From positions 1 through 42,636 of the forward strand of contig VBCG01000061.1 in the NCBI GenBank assembly GCA_005881895.1: DNA of 42,636 nucleotides, written 5' to 3'. The position numbers were made by a program, and so were the translations under genes. The stretch's first letter is position 1, and each line of letters begins with the position of its first letter. Of the stretch, positions 16,796 through 25,230 are shown piece by piece. This DNA is from Betaproteobacteria bacterium (GTDB lineage Bacteria > Pseudomonadota > Gammaproteobacteria > Burkholderiales > Casimicrobiaceae). The notes under the pieces are model-generated. The model ran no database searches. It saw only the letters and a list, made by a program, of their open reading frames with translations, and was not told the DNA's origin.

Positions 16796-18507
16796 GGCAG
16801 CACGCCGCGGGGAAGCCTGTTCGCCAGCGTCAGGGTCGCGAGCATCAGGCCGAAGCTCACCATAACGGTCAGCACGCCCAGCGCTGCCGCGTAGGTCGAA
16901 TCGCCGCCTTGCTGGAAGGAGAAGAATACGACGCCGAGTGTTTCGGTACCCGACGACCAGAGCAGCGCCGACACCGTGAGCTCGTTGAACGCGGTCAGAA
17001 AGATGAGCAGCGCACCCGCGGCGGCCGCGGGCGCAACCAGCGGCATGATGATCGTGACAAGGCGCCGCAACAGCCGCGCGCCGGCGATCTGCGACGCTTC
17101 CTCGAGCGTGCGGTCGAGCTGATGATAGCCGCTGATGATGGGCCGAAGGCCGAGCACCAGGAACCGTGCGAGATAGCAGAACAGGATGATCCAGATCGTG
17201 TTGTACAGCGACACGCCAAGCAGCGGGAGCGGCTTCAAAAACACCAGGATCGCTGCGATCGCAAGCACCACGCCGGGCAGCGCGTACGGCACTTCCGTGA
17301 CGAGATTCACCAGTCGCAAAAGGCGATTGCGGCGCCACACCAGGAAATAGGCGAGCGGCACGGCGATCACCACGATTGCGATCGCTGCGGTGGCCGACAG
17401 ACCGAAGCTGTTGCGCAACGCCCGCCTCGTCCCCGCGTGCTCCAACAATACGAAGTGGTAGTTGTCGGCCGTCGCCGACTCGAAGTTGAGCGGCACCCCC
17501 ACAGCGGGCACGAGCGAGGTGAGCACCAGCGCGGTCAACGGCAGCACGAGCAGCAGTGCAGTCAGCGTCCACAGTGCCACCTCCACCGGCAACCGCCAGC
17601 GCTGCAATTCGAAGGGCCGGGCCACAGCCGACGCCGACACGGTGCGAAAGTCGCGACCGCGCAGCAACAGGTCCTGCGAAACGATGCCGATCACGGCGAT
17701 GGCTCCGATCAGGACCGACAGCACAGCAACCTCCGACAACACTCCCGGTCCGAGCCCCGCGAGACGCTGGTAGATGAGCGTCGGCAACACCAGATAGTTG
17801 CCCGGGATGCCCAGCAGTGCGGGAATGCCGAAGTTTCCCAGGCAGGAAACGAAGCACAACGCAACGCTGGCGAGCAGCGGCGGTGTCATCAACGGCATCA
17901 CGATGGTGCGCACCACTTTCATCGGCCCCGCGCCGCCCGCGAGGCCGGCCTCGAGCAACTCCTGCGGCAAGCTACGCAGTCCGGCGCGCAGGGTGAGAAA
18001 CACCAGCGGCGCGTATTGCACGCCAAGCACGAGAATTATTCCGCCCGCCGAGTAGAGCGGATTGCGGCTACCCATCGGGGGCGCAATGCCAATGAGCTTC
18101 AGCAGCGTGCTCGACGGGCCGAAAACCTGCAACCACGCGAGTGCGACAACCTGCGCCGCGAGCAGCAACGGTGCGACGAAGCAGAACACGAAGGCGTTGG
18201 CGCCGCGAATATCGGTGAGTGAAACGGTAAGCGCGACCAGCGTTCCGACCACTACCGCGAGCAGCGTCCCACCGAACGCCGTGACCAGACTATGCTGCGT
18301 TGCCGTCCAGGTCGACGAGGTGCCCAACACGCGCAGCAGCGCATCCGCCGAGAGGTGGCCGGCTGGAGCGATACCTTCGAGCAGGAGTCGCGCGAGCGGT
18401 AGTACGGACAGCACCGCCACGACGAGGACCAGCGACCAGAGGAGCGCGGAATCTTCGACGCGCTCGCGCAGTCCTCCTGCGTCGATCATTTGGATCGGAT
18501 CGCTCAC
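16783..18507 (-). CDS. ABC transporter permease, fused two-domain FbpB/PhnU-V type
   Basis: The 574-residue protein contains two copies of the binding-protein-dependent permease domain, about twelve hydrophobic segments in total. The first copy runs from about residue 25 to 275, the second from about 310 to 565. Each has a cytoplasmic EAA-like loop, ELLEAGLAGGAGPMKVV in the first and TLEEASQIAGARLLRRLV in the second. Start is GTG at 18507, 20 bases after the binding-protein stop. The fusion is usual for FbpB and some phosphonate or spermidine-like systems. The substrate is undetermined. Confidence 0.93.
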   Translation of the reverse strand: MSDPIQMIDAGGLRERVEDSALLWSLVLVVAVLSVLPLARLLLEGIAPAGHLSADALLRVLGTSSTWTATQHSLVTAFGGTLLAVVVGTLVALTVSLTDIRGANAFVFCFVAPLLLAAQVVALAWLQVFGPSSTLLKLIGIAPPMGSRNPLYSAGGIILVLGVQYAPLVFLTLRAGLRSLPQELLEAGLAGGAGPMKVVRTIVMPLMTPPLLASVALCFVSCLGNFGIPALLGIPGNYLVLPTLIYQRLAGLGPGVLSEVAVLSVLIGAIAVIGIVSQDLLLRGRDFRTVSASAVARPFELQRWRLPVEVALWTLTALLLVLPLTALVLTSLVPAVGVPLNFESATADNYHFVLLEHAGTRRALRNSFGLSATAAIAIVVIAVPLAYFLVWRRNRLLRLVNLVTEVPYALPGVVLAIAAILVFLKPLPLLGVSLYNTIWIILFCYLARFLVLGLRPIISGYHQLDRTLEEASQIAGARLLRRLVTIIMPLVAPAAAAGALLIFLTAFNELTVSALLWSSGTETLGVVFFSFQQGGDSTYAAALGVLTVMVSFGLMLATLTLANRLPRGVLPWRD

Positions 18508-18527
18508 CCGCGTCTGCTGGCCGGGCG

Positions 18528-19526
18528 TCAGTTGCCGAACAGGTCGGCGAAGCGCTTGAGATTGGCGCTGTTCGTCTCCACGACCTTGGAGATGTCGGTG
18601 GGCATCAGCTTGATCTTCGCGCCCGCCGGGTACCAGGATGGCATGCCGACAGTTGCCTTCGCGGGAATGTAGCCCATCGATACGGCGAGCTTCTGGCCTT
18701 CGTCGGACAGGATGAAATCGATAAACGCTTTTGCTGCGGGCTGGTTCGCCGTAGTTTTGAGGATCGCCACCGGCTCGGTCACGGCCGGATTGCCTTCAGC
18801 GGGAAAGATGAAGTCGATCGGGGAACCCTTCAGCTTGGCGTTGAACGCCATGAAGTCGACCAGCACGCCATACGGTTTTTCACCGTTTGCCACAGCGGTG
18901 ACGACGGCGCCGTTGCCACGCACTGCGACGGCGTCCGCGGCCTTCAGCTTTTCGAAATAACTCCAGCCCAGATCCGGCCGCGCGGTCATGGTACCGAGCA
19001 TGATCGCCGCAGCGCCCGAATACAGCGGGCTCGGCATTGCAATCTGGCCCTTGTATTCCGGCTTGGCGAGATCTGCCCAGGATGCGGGACGGTTCTTCGC
19101 GGCAGTGTTGACCGCGATGCCCGTTGTGATCAGCTTGGACCCGAAATAGGTGCGGTCCGCGTCGTAGGCGCCCGAGTCGAATCCATCAAGCCTGGCCTGT
19201 GGGTACGGCAGGAGACGGCCGTCTTTTTTCAGCGCTTCCATGGTCGCTGCATCGGCGAGCAGCAGCACGTCGGCCTTGGGCTGACCGGCTGAGAATTCGG
19301 CCGCGAGCTTGCCCATCACTTCGGTCGTGCCGGAACGGAACACGTCGACGTCGACGCCGGGGTAAGTCTTCTTGAAGGCGGCCACCGTCTGCGAGGCATC
19401 GCGCTCGGGCTGCGACGTATACAACACGAGCTTGCCCGACGGGACTTGCGCGGTGGCCGGAACGGCGGTGAAGACGAATGCGGCCACGGCGGCCACGATG
19501 AAAGTGCGACGCGAAACGACGTTCAT
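18528..19526 (-). CDS. Periplasmic substrate-binding protein, iron(III)/2-aminoethylphosphonate family
   Basis: The 332-residue product has a signal sequence: VSRRTFIVAAVAAFVFTAVPATAQ. It contains an RR pair followed by a long hydrophobic core and an AxA cleavage site. The mature protein reads LVLYTSQPERDASQTVAAFKKTYP, the FbpA-like family 1 pattern, and contains YGVLVDFMAF and FILSDEGQKLAVSMGYIPAK in the second lobe. The paired tyrosines that bind iron in FbpA are not evident, so an organic or phosphonate ligand is equally possible. A good Shine-Dalgarno (GAGGAGC) precedes the ATG. First gene of an operon with permease, ATPase, MBL hydrolase and SurE-like phosphatase. Confidence 0.9.
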   Translation of the reverse strand: MNVVSRRTFIVAAVAAFVFTAVPATAQVPSGKLVLYTSQPERDASQTVAAFKKTYPGVDVDVFRSGTTEVMGKLAAEFSAGQPKADVLLLADAATMEALKKDGRLLPYPQARLDGFDSGAYDADRTYFGSKLITTGIAVNTAAKNRPASWADLAKPEYKGQIAMPSPLYSGAAAIMLGTMTARPDLGWSYFEKLKAADAVAVRGNGAVVTAVANGEKPYGVLVDFMAFNAKLKGSPIDFIFPAEGNPAVTEPVAILKTTANQPAAKAFIDFILSDEGQKLAVSMGYIPAKATVGMPSWYPAGAKIKLMPTDISKVVETNSANLKRFADLFGN

Positions 19527-19664
19527 GCCTGCTCCTCGATGATGTGCCGCCGCGTCACGTGGGGCGTGCGGAGCGGTCGATCTTATATCGCGTCGGATAG
19601 AAGCCGCCCTTCGCGGATTAAATTTGCGGGCGAATGTTCTGGAGAACGGGCTGGAACGACGAGC

Positions 19665-19904
19665 TCACGGATCGATCCACGCGACGGTGGTGCCAACTTG
19701 TACCTCCTCGCCCGTGATCTTCGCTAGATCGCGAATCACGCCGGTGCCCGGCGCTTCAACTTCCATGGTCGCCTTGCCGGTCTCCATTTCGAACAGGATG
19801 TCGCCTGTGCTGACGTGGTCGCCTTCCGCAACTTTCCATGCCGCGATGACACCTGTTTGCATGTCCATGTCGACCTTCGGAAGAATCACTTCGATTGCGG
19901 CCAT
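19665..19904 (-). CDS. Free-standing lipoyl (biotinyl/lipoyl attachment) domain protein
   Basis: The 79-residue product is essentially one lipoyl domain: EVILPKVDMDM at the start and FEMETGKATMEVEAPGTG with the predicted lipoylated Lys44. The aspartate usual before that lysine (ETDKA) is a glycine. In 2-oxoacid dehydrogenases this domain shuttles the acyl group from E1 to the E2 active site. Here there is no linker, E1/E3-binding domain or E2 catalytic domain, and nothing downstream encodes them. The ATG overlaps the E1 beta stop (ATGA). It is the last gene of the operon. It may serve an E2 encoded elsewhere or act as a separate carrier. Confidence 0.88.
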   Translation of the reverse strand: MAAIEVILPKVDMDMQTGVIAAWKVAEGDHVSTGDILFEMETGKATMEVEAPGTGVIRDLAKITGEEVQVGTTVAWIDP

Positions 19905-20926
19905 CAGCGCTTTCTTTTGTGCATCAACCGCCGCGCGGCGGCCAGGATGTCGTCCTCCTGCGGCACGCTAGCCTTCTCCAGCGACGGGTTATACGGGATC
20001 GGTGAATCCGCGCCACCGAGCCGCGCGATGGGTGCGACAAGCGCGCCGAAAACGTCGCTTTCCGCGATCATGGCCGCAATCTCGGCGCCGATGCCCATCG
20101 TTTTGACGCCTTCATAGACGATCAGCAGCCGACCCGTCTTGCGCACGCTCTGCGCGATGGTGGCAAAGTCGATTGGACGCAGCGAGCGCAGGTCGATGAT
20201 TTCCGTACCGATGCCTTCGCCCGCAAGTTTTTCCGCGGCGGCGGCGGCGCGCAAGGTCATGATCGACGCACCGACGATGGTGATGTCGCGACCGGATCGA
20301 CGCACGACCGCCTTGCCGATCGGTTCGCGGTATGCCTCGGCCGGTACGGGCCCCTTGGTCTTGTACAGCAGCTTGTGCTCGAAGATCAGAACGGGGTTGG
20401 GATCGTCGATGGCCGCGAGGAGCAGGCCCTTGGCATCGTGCGGCGTCGACGGTTGCAATACTTTGAGACCGGGCACGTGCGCAAACCACGCTTCAAGGCT
20501 CTGGCTGTGCTGTGCGGCGGCGCCGGTGCCCGACCCACCCGGCAGTCGCACCACCATCGGCACGCTTGCCTTGCCGCCGAACATGAAGCGGATTTTCGCC
20601 GCCTGGTTGACGATCTGTTCCATCGCCAGCGTCACGAAGTCCGAGAACTGGATCTCGAGCACCGGGCGCATCCCGGTCAACGCCGCGCCCACTGCAGCTC
20701 CGGCCAGGCCTAGCTCGCTGATCGGCGTATCGATCACCCGCTCGGGGCCGAAGCGACGCAAAAGATCGCCGGAAACACCGAACGCTCCACCGTATACGCC
20801 GACATCCTCACCGAACAGGAAAACGCGTGGGTCGGCTTCCATCGCCTGTCCCAATCCTTCACGAATCGCTTCCGCGTACGACAACTGCCGCACGCCGGCC
20901 TCCTGCGTGATCACCTCAGCCGGCAT
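19904..20926 (-). CDS. 2-oxoacid (pyruvate/acetoin-type) dehydrogenase E1 component, beta subunit
   Basis: The 340-residue product has the transketolase-like pyrimidine-binding domain ([32 protein letters not shown]), [26 protein letters not shown], and a C-terminal transketolase domain ([22 protein letters not shown]). With the alpha subunit it would decarboxylate a 2-oxoacid or acetoin on thiamine diphosphate and acylate the lipoyl domain encoded next. The ATG at 20926 overlaps the alpha-subunit end by 11 bases; the longer frame up to 21433 is a shadow of E1 alpha. The substrate is not fixed by the sequence. Confidence 0.93.
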   Translation of the reverse strand: MPAEVITQEAGVRQLSYAEAIREGLGQAMEADPRVFLFGEDVGVYGGAFGVSGDLLRRFGPERVIDTPISELGLAGAAVGAALTGMRPVLEIQFSDFVTLAMEQIVNQAAKIRFMFGGKASVPMVVRLPGGSGTGAAAQHSQSLEAWFAHVPGLKVLQPSTPHDAKGLLLAAIDDPNPVLIFEHKLLYKTKGPVPAEAYREPIGKAVVRRSGRDITIVGASIMTLRAAAAAEKLAGEGIGTEIIDLRSLRPIDFATIAQSVRKTGRLLIVYEGVKTMGIGAEIAAMIAESDVFGALVAPIARLGGADSPIPYNPSLEKASVPQEDDILAAARRLMHKRKR

Positions 20927-21953
20927 AAACGTCCCGCGTGAGTTGCGCAGGATCGGGGTCCGCGCTCGACTTGGCGAACTCCAGCGCCTCTTCGATTTCG
21001 TGCTGCGCGCCCTGTTCGATCGCCGCCAGTTCGCGTGCCTCGATGCGTTGCTGCGCGACCAGTTCGTCTTGCAGCCGCCGAATGGGATCGCGCTGGCGCC
21101 ATGCCTCGATCTCGTCCTTGGTCCGGTAGAGATTGCGATCGCTCTTGGAATGACCGCGCAACCGGTAGGTCTTGCATTCCAGCAGCGTCGGTCCATCGCC
21201 TTGACGGGCCTGGTCGATCGCGATCTTTGCCGCCGCGGCCACAGCGGGCAAGTCGTTGCCGTCAACCGTAATGCCGCGCGTGCCGTACGCGCTTGCACGG
21301 TCGGCGACGTTTGCCACCGCCATCGCGTTGGCGATATCCATCGACATGCCGTACTTGTTGTTCTCGCACAGGAACACGACCGGCAGCTTCCAGATCGCGG
21401 CCATGTTGAGCGACTCGTGAAAGGCGCCTTCATTCGCCGCGCCGTCGCCGAAGAACACCATGCACACGCGGGACTGCTTCTGCGCCTTGATGCTCATGCC
21501 GACGCCCACCGCGATCGGCAGGCCGCCCGCGACGATGCCGTTCGCGCCGAGATTGCCGGTCGTGAGGTCCGCTATGTGCATGGAACCGCCGCGTCCGCGG
21601 CAATAGCCGGTTTCCTTGCCGAAGAATTCGGCCAGCATACGCGCGGGATCGGCTCCTTTCGCAATGCAGTGGCCGTGGCCGCGGTGCGTGGACAGAATGT
21701 AGTCGTCGGGACGCAGATGCAGCGTCGATCCCACGGCGCTCGCTTCCTGTCCGATCGACAGATGCATGGTGCCGTGCACCAGGCCGCGCATGTAGCTCTG
21801 CTCGGCGACTTCCTCGAACTTGCGGATCAGGTGCATTCGGCGGAGCGCCGCGCGGAGCGTGGCGTCGTCGAGCGCGCTGAGCTCACCGCGTTGCAGCGCC
21901 GGCTTTTCGCGAACAGCCGCAGCGGTCGCGGAATCAGCGGCGGGTATCTGCAT
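20916..21953 (-). CDS. 2-oxoacid (pyruvate/acetoin-type) dehydrogenase E1 component, alpha subunit
   Basis: The 345-residue product matches the short E1 alpha family of pyruvate, branched-chain and acetoin dehydrogenases. [12 protein letters not shown] lies near the N-terminus. [14 protein letters not shown] and the [10 protein letters not shown] block follow, then the thiamine diphosphate motif [15 protein letters not shown] ending at [10 protein letters not shown]-terminal RLRGHSKSD is the phosphorylation-loop region. It starts one base downstream of the oxidoreductase stop. Co-transcription with a SAF-domain oxidoreductase and control by a SorC regulator suggest catabolism of a sugar or polyol-derived acid. 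Confidence 0.94.
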   Translation of the reverse strand: MQIPAADSATAAAVREKPALQRGELSALDDATLRAALRRMHLIRKFEEVAEQSYMRGLVHGTMHLSIGQEASAVGSTLHLRPDDYILSTHRGHGHCIAKGADPARMLAEFFGKETGYCRGRGGSMHIADLTTGNLGANGIVAGGLPIAVGVGMSIKAQKQSRVCMVFFGDGAANEGAFHESLNMAAIWKLPVVFLCENNKYGMSMDIANAMAVANVADRASAYGTRGITVDGNDLPAVAAAAKIAIDQARQGDGPTLLECKTYRLRGHSKSDRNLYRTKDEIEAWRQRDPIRRLQDELVAQQRIEARELAAIEQGAQHEIEEALEFAKSSADPDPAQLTRDVYAG

Positions 21954-21954
21954 C

Positions 21955-23292
21955 TCAGGCGGCCTCCGCGAGGCGCACTAATGCATCCTGCTGCCTGCGC
22001 ACCTGCACGATCCGCAGCGACTCATCCGGCGCGCAATTGGCATAGGTCAGGTAGTCGCCCCGGGCGATTTTGCGCGTCACACGTGCGCCCTGCGCGAGAC
22101 CCAGCGGCAATGCACCCAGCGCAAGTGCGTCGTCGCGGGACACCGCAAAACCCCGATAGCAATACTCGCCGATGGCGTCGAGCGTTTCCCCGGGCGCGAG
22201 ATCGCGCTTTGCCCGTGCGCCGACTTCGGCGACGGGCACCGGCAACGGACGCATATGGCTTTGCCCGAACAGCACCGCGGCGGCCGCAGACAACGGCACT
22301 TCGAGGCTGGTCAAGTGATACGGACGGTAGAAGGTGTAGTAGGGTCCTTCACCGAGCTGCAGATCGTTCATGCGCTCGCGCAACCGCGGGTGGCGCATTT
22401 CGGCTACGGCAAAAACGCCCGGCGCGACACCCTTCGCTACCGTAAAGTCGACCACGCCTTTGCGCGACAGCAGTCCGCCTTCCTCGCGCGGGCAAAATGA
22501 CTCGTGCAGCGAATCGAGCGGCGCGTCGGGGCCGTGCATGCCGGGGACATCGGGTGTGAGCCCGGTGGCGTTCGCCAAGGCGACCATTTCGACCATTGTC
22601 TTGGAGCCGTCGACGAACTCGACCAGCATGCGCGGATTCATGTTGCGGCGGCTCGCTTCCTCAATGTAGCCGTCGGGTGTGGCATCAATCCTGAAGGCGT
22701 TGTTCTTGCCCTTGCCGGCGGCCACGATGGGATAGCCGAGTCCGTGCAGGAAATTGACCAGTTCCATGGTGGAGCTCGGCTCATCGCCTGCGCCGAGGGT
22801 ATAGACCACACCGGCTGCCTCTGCCTGCGCACTGAGGTACGGTCCGATTGTGACGTCGGCCTCGACGTTCATCATCACCATGTGCTTGCCCGCGCCGATC
22901 GCTGTCAGAGCGACTTCGGCACCGACGTTCGGGTTGCCGGTGGCATCGATGACGACGTCGACGCCTTCGACGTTGCATACGTCGCGAAATGATCCGCAGA
23001 CGGCAAGGCGGCCACGGGCGATCGCCCGCGTCGTTGCAGCGAGATCGTCGACGAGTTCGGGTGCGCGTCCGCCGTCGCCGGCGATCTTGCACGCGGTGAA
23101 CACGTTTTCGCGGATGGCATCGGCGGCCACGACCACCTCGATGCCTTGCATGAGGCCGGTCTGCACCAGGATGTCGGTGCCCATCTGCCCGGCGCCGATG
23201 AGTCCTATGCGCACCGGGCGTCCCTTGCGCTGGCATTGGTCCAGCGCCTCGGCGATCGAAGTACCTCCCCGGTTCAGCGAATTGGCAGACAT
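21955..23292 (-). CDS. NAD(P)-dependent oxidoreductase with C-terminal SAF domain (homoserine-dehydrogenase-like Rossmann fold)
   Basis: The 445-residue product begins its Rossmann fold at [15 protein letters not shown]. It contains [15 protein letters not shown] and [16 protein letters not shown] as seen in Gfo/Idh and homoserine dehydrogenase-like enzymes. The C-terminal third ([21 protein letters not shown]) resembles a SAF/AFP-like domain. Proteins of this architecture occur in sugar-acid and polyol gene clusters, but the substrate is unknown. The ATG at 23292 is supported by the strong AGGAGGAA just upstream. A promoter with TTGACG and TATGTT lies about 75-100 bases upstream. First gene of the operon with E1 alpha, E1 beta and the lipoyl protein. 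Confidence 0.88.
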   Translation of the reverse strand: MSANSLNRGGTSIAEALDQCQRKGRPVRIGLIGAGQMGTDILVQTGLMQGIEVVVAADAIRENVFTACKIAGDGGRAPELVDDLAATTRAIARGRLAVCGSFRDVCNVEGVDVVIDATGNPNVGAEVALTAIGAGKHMVMMNVEADVTIGPYLSAQAEAAGVVYTLGAGDEPSSTMELVNFLHGLGYPIVAAGKGKNNAFRIDATPDGYIEEASRRNMNPRMLVEFVDGSKTMVEMVALANATGLTPDVPGMHGPDAPLDSLHESFCPREEGGLLSRKGVVDFTVAKGVAPGVFAVAEMRHPRLRERMNDLQLGEGPYYTFYRPYHLTSLEVPLSAAAAVLFGQSHMRPLPVPVAEVGARAKRDLAPGETLDAIGEYCYRGFAVSRDDALALGALPLGLAQGARVTRKIARGDYLTYANCAPDESLRIVQVRRQQDALVRLAEAA

Positions 23293-23349
23293 AGGTTCCT
23301 CCTGCAACGACAGCGCACCGGCCGAGTGGGCGGGGCTGTTGCGGACTTT

Positions 23350-23367
23350 TGTAAATTTGATCGAACA
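23350..23367. promoter_or_regulatory. Possible SorC-family operator in divergent promoter region
   Basis: TGTAAATTTGATCGAACA has matching ends (TGT...ACA) and a central GATC, forming an imperfect palindrome. It overlaps the -10 element of the minus-strand promoter, where a repressor or inducer-responsive regulator could act. SorC regulators bind palindromic sites near their divergent target promoters. No second copy was found by eye. Confidence 0.3.
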
Positions 23368-23392
23368 TATCTCCACTGCACTCGGACGTCAA
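23364..23392 (-). promoter_or_regulatory. Sigma70-type promoter of the SAF oxidoreductase/E1 operon
   Basis: On the minus strand TTGACG (23392-23387) and TATGTT (23369-23364) are separated by exactly 17 bases and match five and four of six consensus bases. The transcript would begin near 23357, giving a leader of about 65 bases before the ATG at 23292. For the divergent regulator a TTGACA lies at 23443-23448 on the plus strand, but its -10 is poor. Confidence 0.6.
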
Positions 23393-23494
23393 GGGCGTCG
23401 GAGGCAGTCGAACGTCTGATCGTGCAGTTGAGTGACTGTGCATTGACATCGCCGTCGTCCGGCGCCACTCTCGCCGCGCCTTCAGAACTTCTTC

Positions 23495-24454
23495 ATGCCC
23501 GCCAAATCCGCCCTGTCTCGCGAGCCTTTGCTTTCGGACCTCGGCGTCCGCGCGGCGTGGCTGTACTACGTCGAAGGGCTGACACAGGAGGAAATTGCGC
23601 GGGTTCTGAAGGTCAGCCGCGCCAGGGTCATCCGGTTGCTCGCGGGCGCGCGCGAGAGCGGCGTCGTGCGCATTCGGATCGAGGCCAAGGGCACCGAGCA
23701 GATGGCGCTGGAACGGCAATTGATGCGCCGCTTCGAACTGACCGAGGCGATCGTCGCCCCGGCGCCGGCAGACGAGAATGCCGTCGCCGCTGTCGTGGGC
23801 CAGGCTGCGGGAATGTATATGGCCGACCAAGTCCGCGACGGCATGTCGATCGGCGTGGGCTGGGGATCGACGCTGAATCTGAGCCTCAGGGCGATCGGTG
23901 CCCAACCCTTTGAGCGCCTGTCGGTGATTTCACTGCTCGGCGGCATGACTCATTCCCGCGCCATCAATCCATCGGCGGTGGCACGGCGGCTGGCCGATGC
24001 GTTCGGCGCCGATTGCTACCAGCTCACTGCTCCGGTATTCGTGGCCGATGAAGCGACCCGCTCGGCGCTGTGGGCTGAGCCGGCACTCCACGATCTGGTG
24101 GAGCGTGCACGCCGCGTCGACCTCGCGTTATTGAGCGTGGGTGACGTGAGCGACGACGCCACGTTGTTTCGCGAAGGCCTCCTGCCCCGCTCGCAGCTGC
24201 AAAGCCTGATCGCCGCGGGCGCGGTGGGCGACGTGCTGTGCCACTTCCTCGATGCAGACGGACACGTGATCGACCATCCGGTGAGTCGCCGGGTGATCGC
24301 CGTGGGGCTCGACGATCTGCGCCGCGTGCCCAAGATCGTGATCGCCGCCGGAGGGCGCCGCAAAGTGCGGGCCATCGGCGCGGCATTAAAGGCGACGCAG
24401 GCGCGCGTGCTGATCACCGAGGAGTCGGCCGCGCGCGGCTTGCTCGAAGTTTGA
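23495..24454 (+). CDS. SorC-family (sugar-binding) transcriptional regulator
   Basis: The 319-residue product has an N-terminal helix-turn-helix (LTQEEIARVLKVSRARVIRLLAGARESGVVRI, roughly residues 29-60). The SorC effector domain follows, with GMSIGVGWGSTL, the ligand-binding loop LLGGMT, and a C-terminal VIAAGGRRKVRAIGAALK. The effector is normally a phosphorylated sugar or sugar acid. It is divergent from the oxidoreductase/E1 operon with a 202-base intergenic region holding the promoter and a candidate operator. It is therefore the likely local regulator. The ATG at 23495 gives the standard SorC N-terminus. Confidence 0.93.
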   Translation: MPAKSALSREPLLSDLGVRAAWLYYVEGLTQEEIARVLKVSRARVIRLLAGARESGVVRIRIEAKGTEQMALERQLMRRFELTEAIVAPAPADENAVAAVVGQAAGMYMADQVRDGMSIGVGWGSTLNLSLRAIGAQPFERLSVISLLGGMTHSRAINPSAVARRLADAFGADCYQLTAPVFVADEATRSALWAEPALHDLVERARRVDLALLSVGDVSDDATLFREGLLPRSQLQSLIAAGAVGDVLCHFLDADGHVIDHPVSRRVIAVGLDDLRRVPKIVIAAGGRRKVRAIGAALKATQARVLITEESAARGLLEV

Positions 24455-24580
24455 GCGCGAGCACCCACAAGCGCTTCCCGCCGCAAAAGTCCGGCGACAT
24501 CATGTCGCAAGAAAATACAAAAGTTCACGGAGGAGAGCTTGACCGCTCGCGGAAGCGCGGTTCGCGCGCGGCCCTAAGCC

Positions 24581-24749
24581 TTATGCCGCCCCGTATCCAG
24601 GGATCCCTTTGATCTCGAGCTACTCGTTCACGCCGAACTCACCCCATTCGCGGCCGTTTCCCCCGAGTCGGCGACACGCACGACTGGCCGCTGTTGTCAA
24701 AGCAACGGGTCACTCCCAGCGTCACGGCACGCTCGAAGTCGACGTCCGG
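24581..24749 (-). pseudogene. Aldehyde dehydrogenase remnant (internal deletion, frameshift and stop)
   Basis: On the minus strand 24749-24663 encode PDVDFERAVTLGVTRCFDNSGQSCVSPTR, where the NSGQSC segment carries the catalytic cysteine of the aldehyde dehydrogenase superfamily. The sequence then jumps, one base out of frame in a run of five G, to GNGREWGEFGVNE, a TAG, and LEIKGIPGYGAA with TAA at 24581. This is the family C-terminus (consensus NGREWGxxGxxEFLExK). Roughly 190 residues between the two parts are missing, as is everything upstream of the cysteine region. The left end is fused to the binding-protein remnant next to it. Confidence 0.85.
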
Positions 24750-24750
24750 C

Positions 24751-25213
24751 ATTGGCGACGAAACCCGTGACGAGAGGCATAGCCGCTTGGCGTCCCTTCG
24801 GAATGCCGATGGCGAAACTCTCCAATCCCCATCGGCCGTCGAGCACGCGCGATCCGGGCAACGCGTCCGACATCTCGAACAGCGTCGCATTGTTGGTCGC
24901 GAACGCGTCCAGCTTTCCCGCCGAAAGCATCTCGGTCGCAGACGTCAACGAAGACGTTCGAACCACGGTTGCATTTCGCAGCTCGCGAGATACCGTCGCT
25001 TCAGATGTGCTGCCTTCGCTCACGCCGACGCGCACGCCGGTGCGATCAATTTCGTCAAGGGTGCGGATTTCGGAGCCGGCAGACACGAGGTATCCCTGTT
25101 CGATCTGCAACACCGTCGGTGAGAAGTCCATATCGTTCATGCGCGCGGGCGTGGCATTCGTAAACACCATGTCGACTGTGCCCGACTTGCCGCGGCGAGA
25201 ACATCGGCGTTCT
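24751..25213 (-). pseudogene. Remnant of a family 3 (amino-acid type) ABC substrate-binding protein
   Basis: From about 25195 the minus strand reads GKSGTVDMVFTNATPARMNDMDFSPT, then DEIDRTGVRVGVSEGSTSE, AGKLDAFATNNATL and GLESFAIGIPKGR. These are the two-lobe signatures of amino-acid binding proteins (PBPb/SBP_bac_3). A further piece, KNADVLAA, lies upstream in another frame, so there is a frameshift near 25190. The signal peptide and most of lobe 1 are missing. The C-terminal helix is cut and joined to the aldehyde dehydrogenase remnant at about 24750. The remnant begins 18 bases beyond the TctC-type gene stop and probably once extended that operon. Confidence 0.8.
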
Positions 25214-25230
25214 TCGACGATTGTTTTTGA

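Noticed and set aside
16796-17857. Long upstream extension of the ABC ATPase frame
   Set aside because: It is an out-of-frame shadow of the fused permease. The ATPase family N-terminus begins at 16795.
16909-18222. 437-residue plus-strand open frame rich in Arg, Gln and His
   Set aside because: It is antisense to the permease gene, has low-complexity composition typical of GC-rich shadows, and no ribosome site or domain.
20139-22445. 768-residue plus-strand open frame
   Set aside because: It lies antisense to E1 beta, E1 alpha and the oxidoreductase, all of which have clear family motifs.
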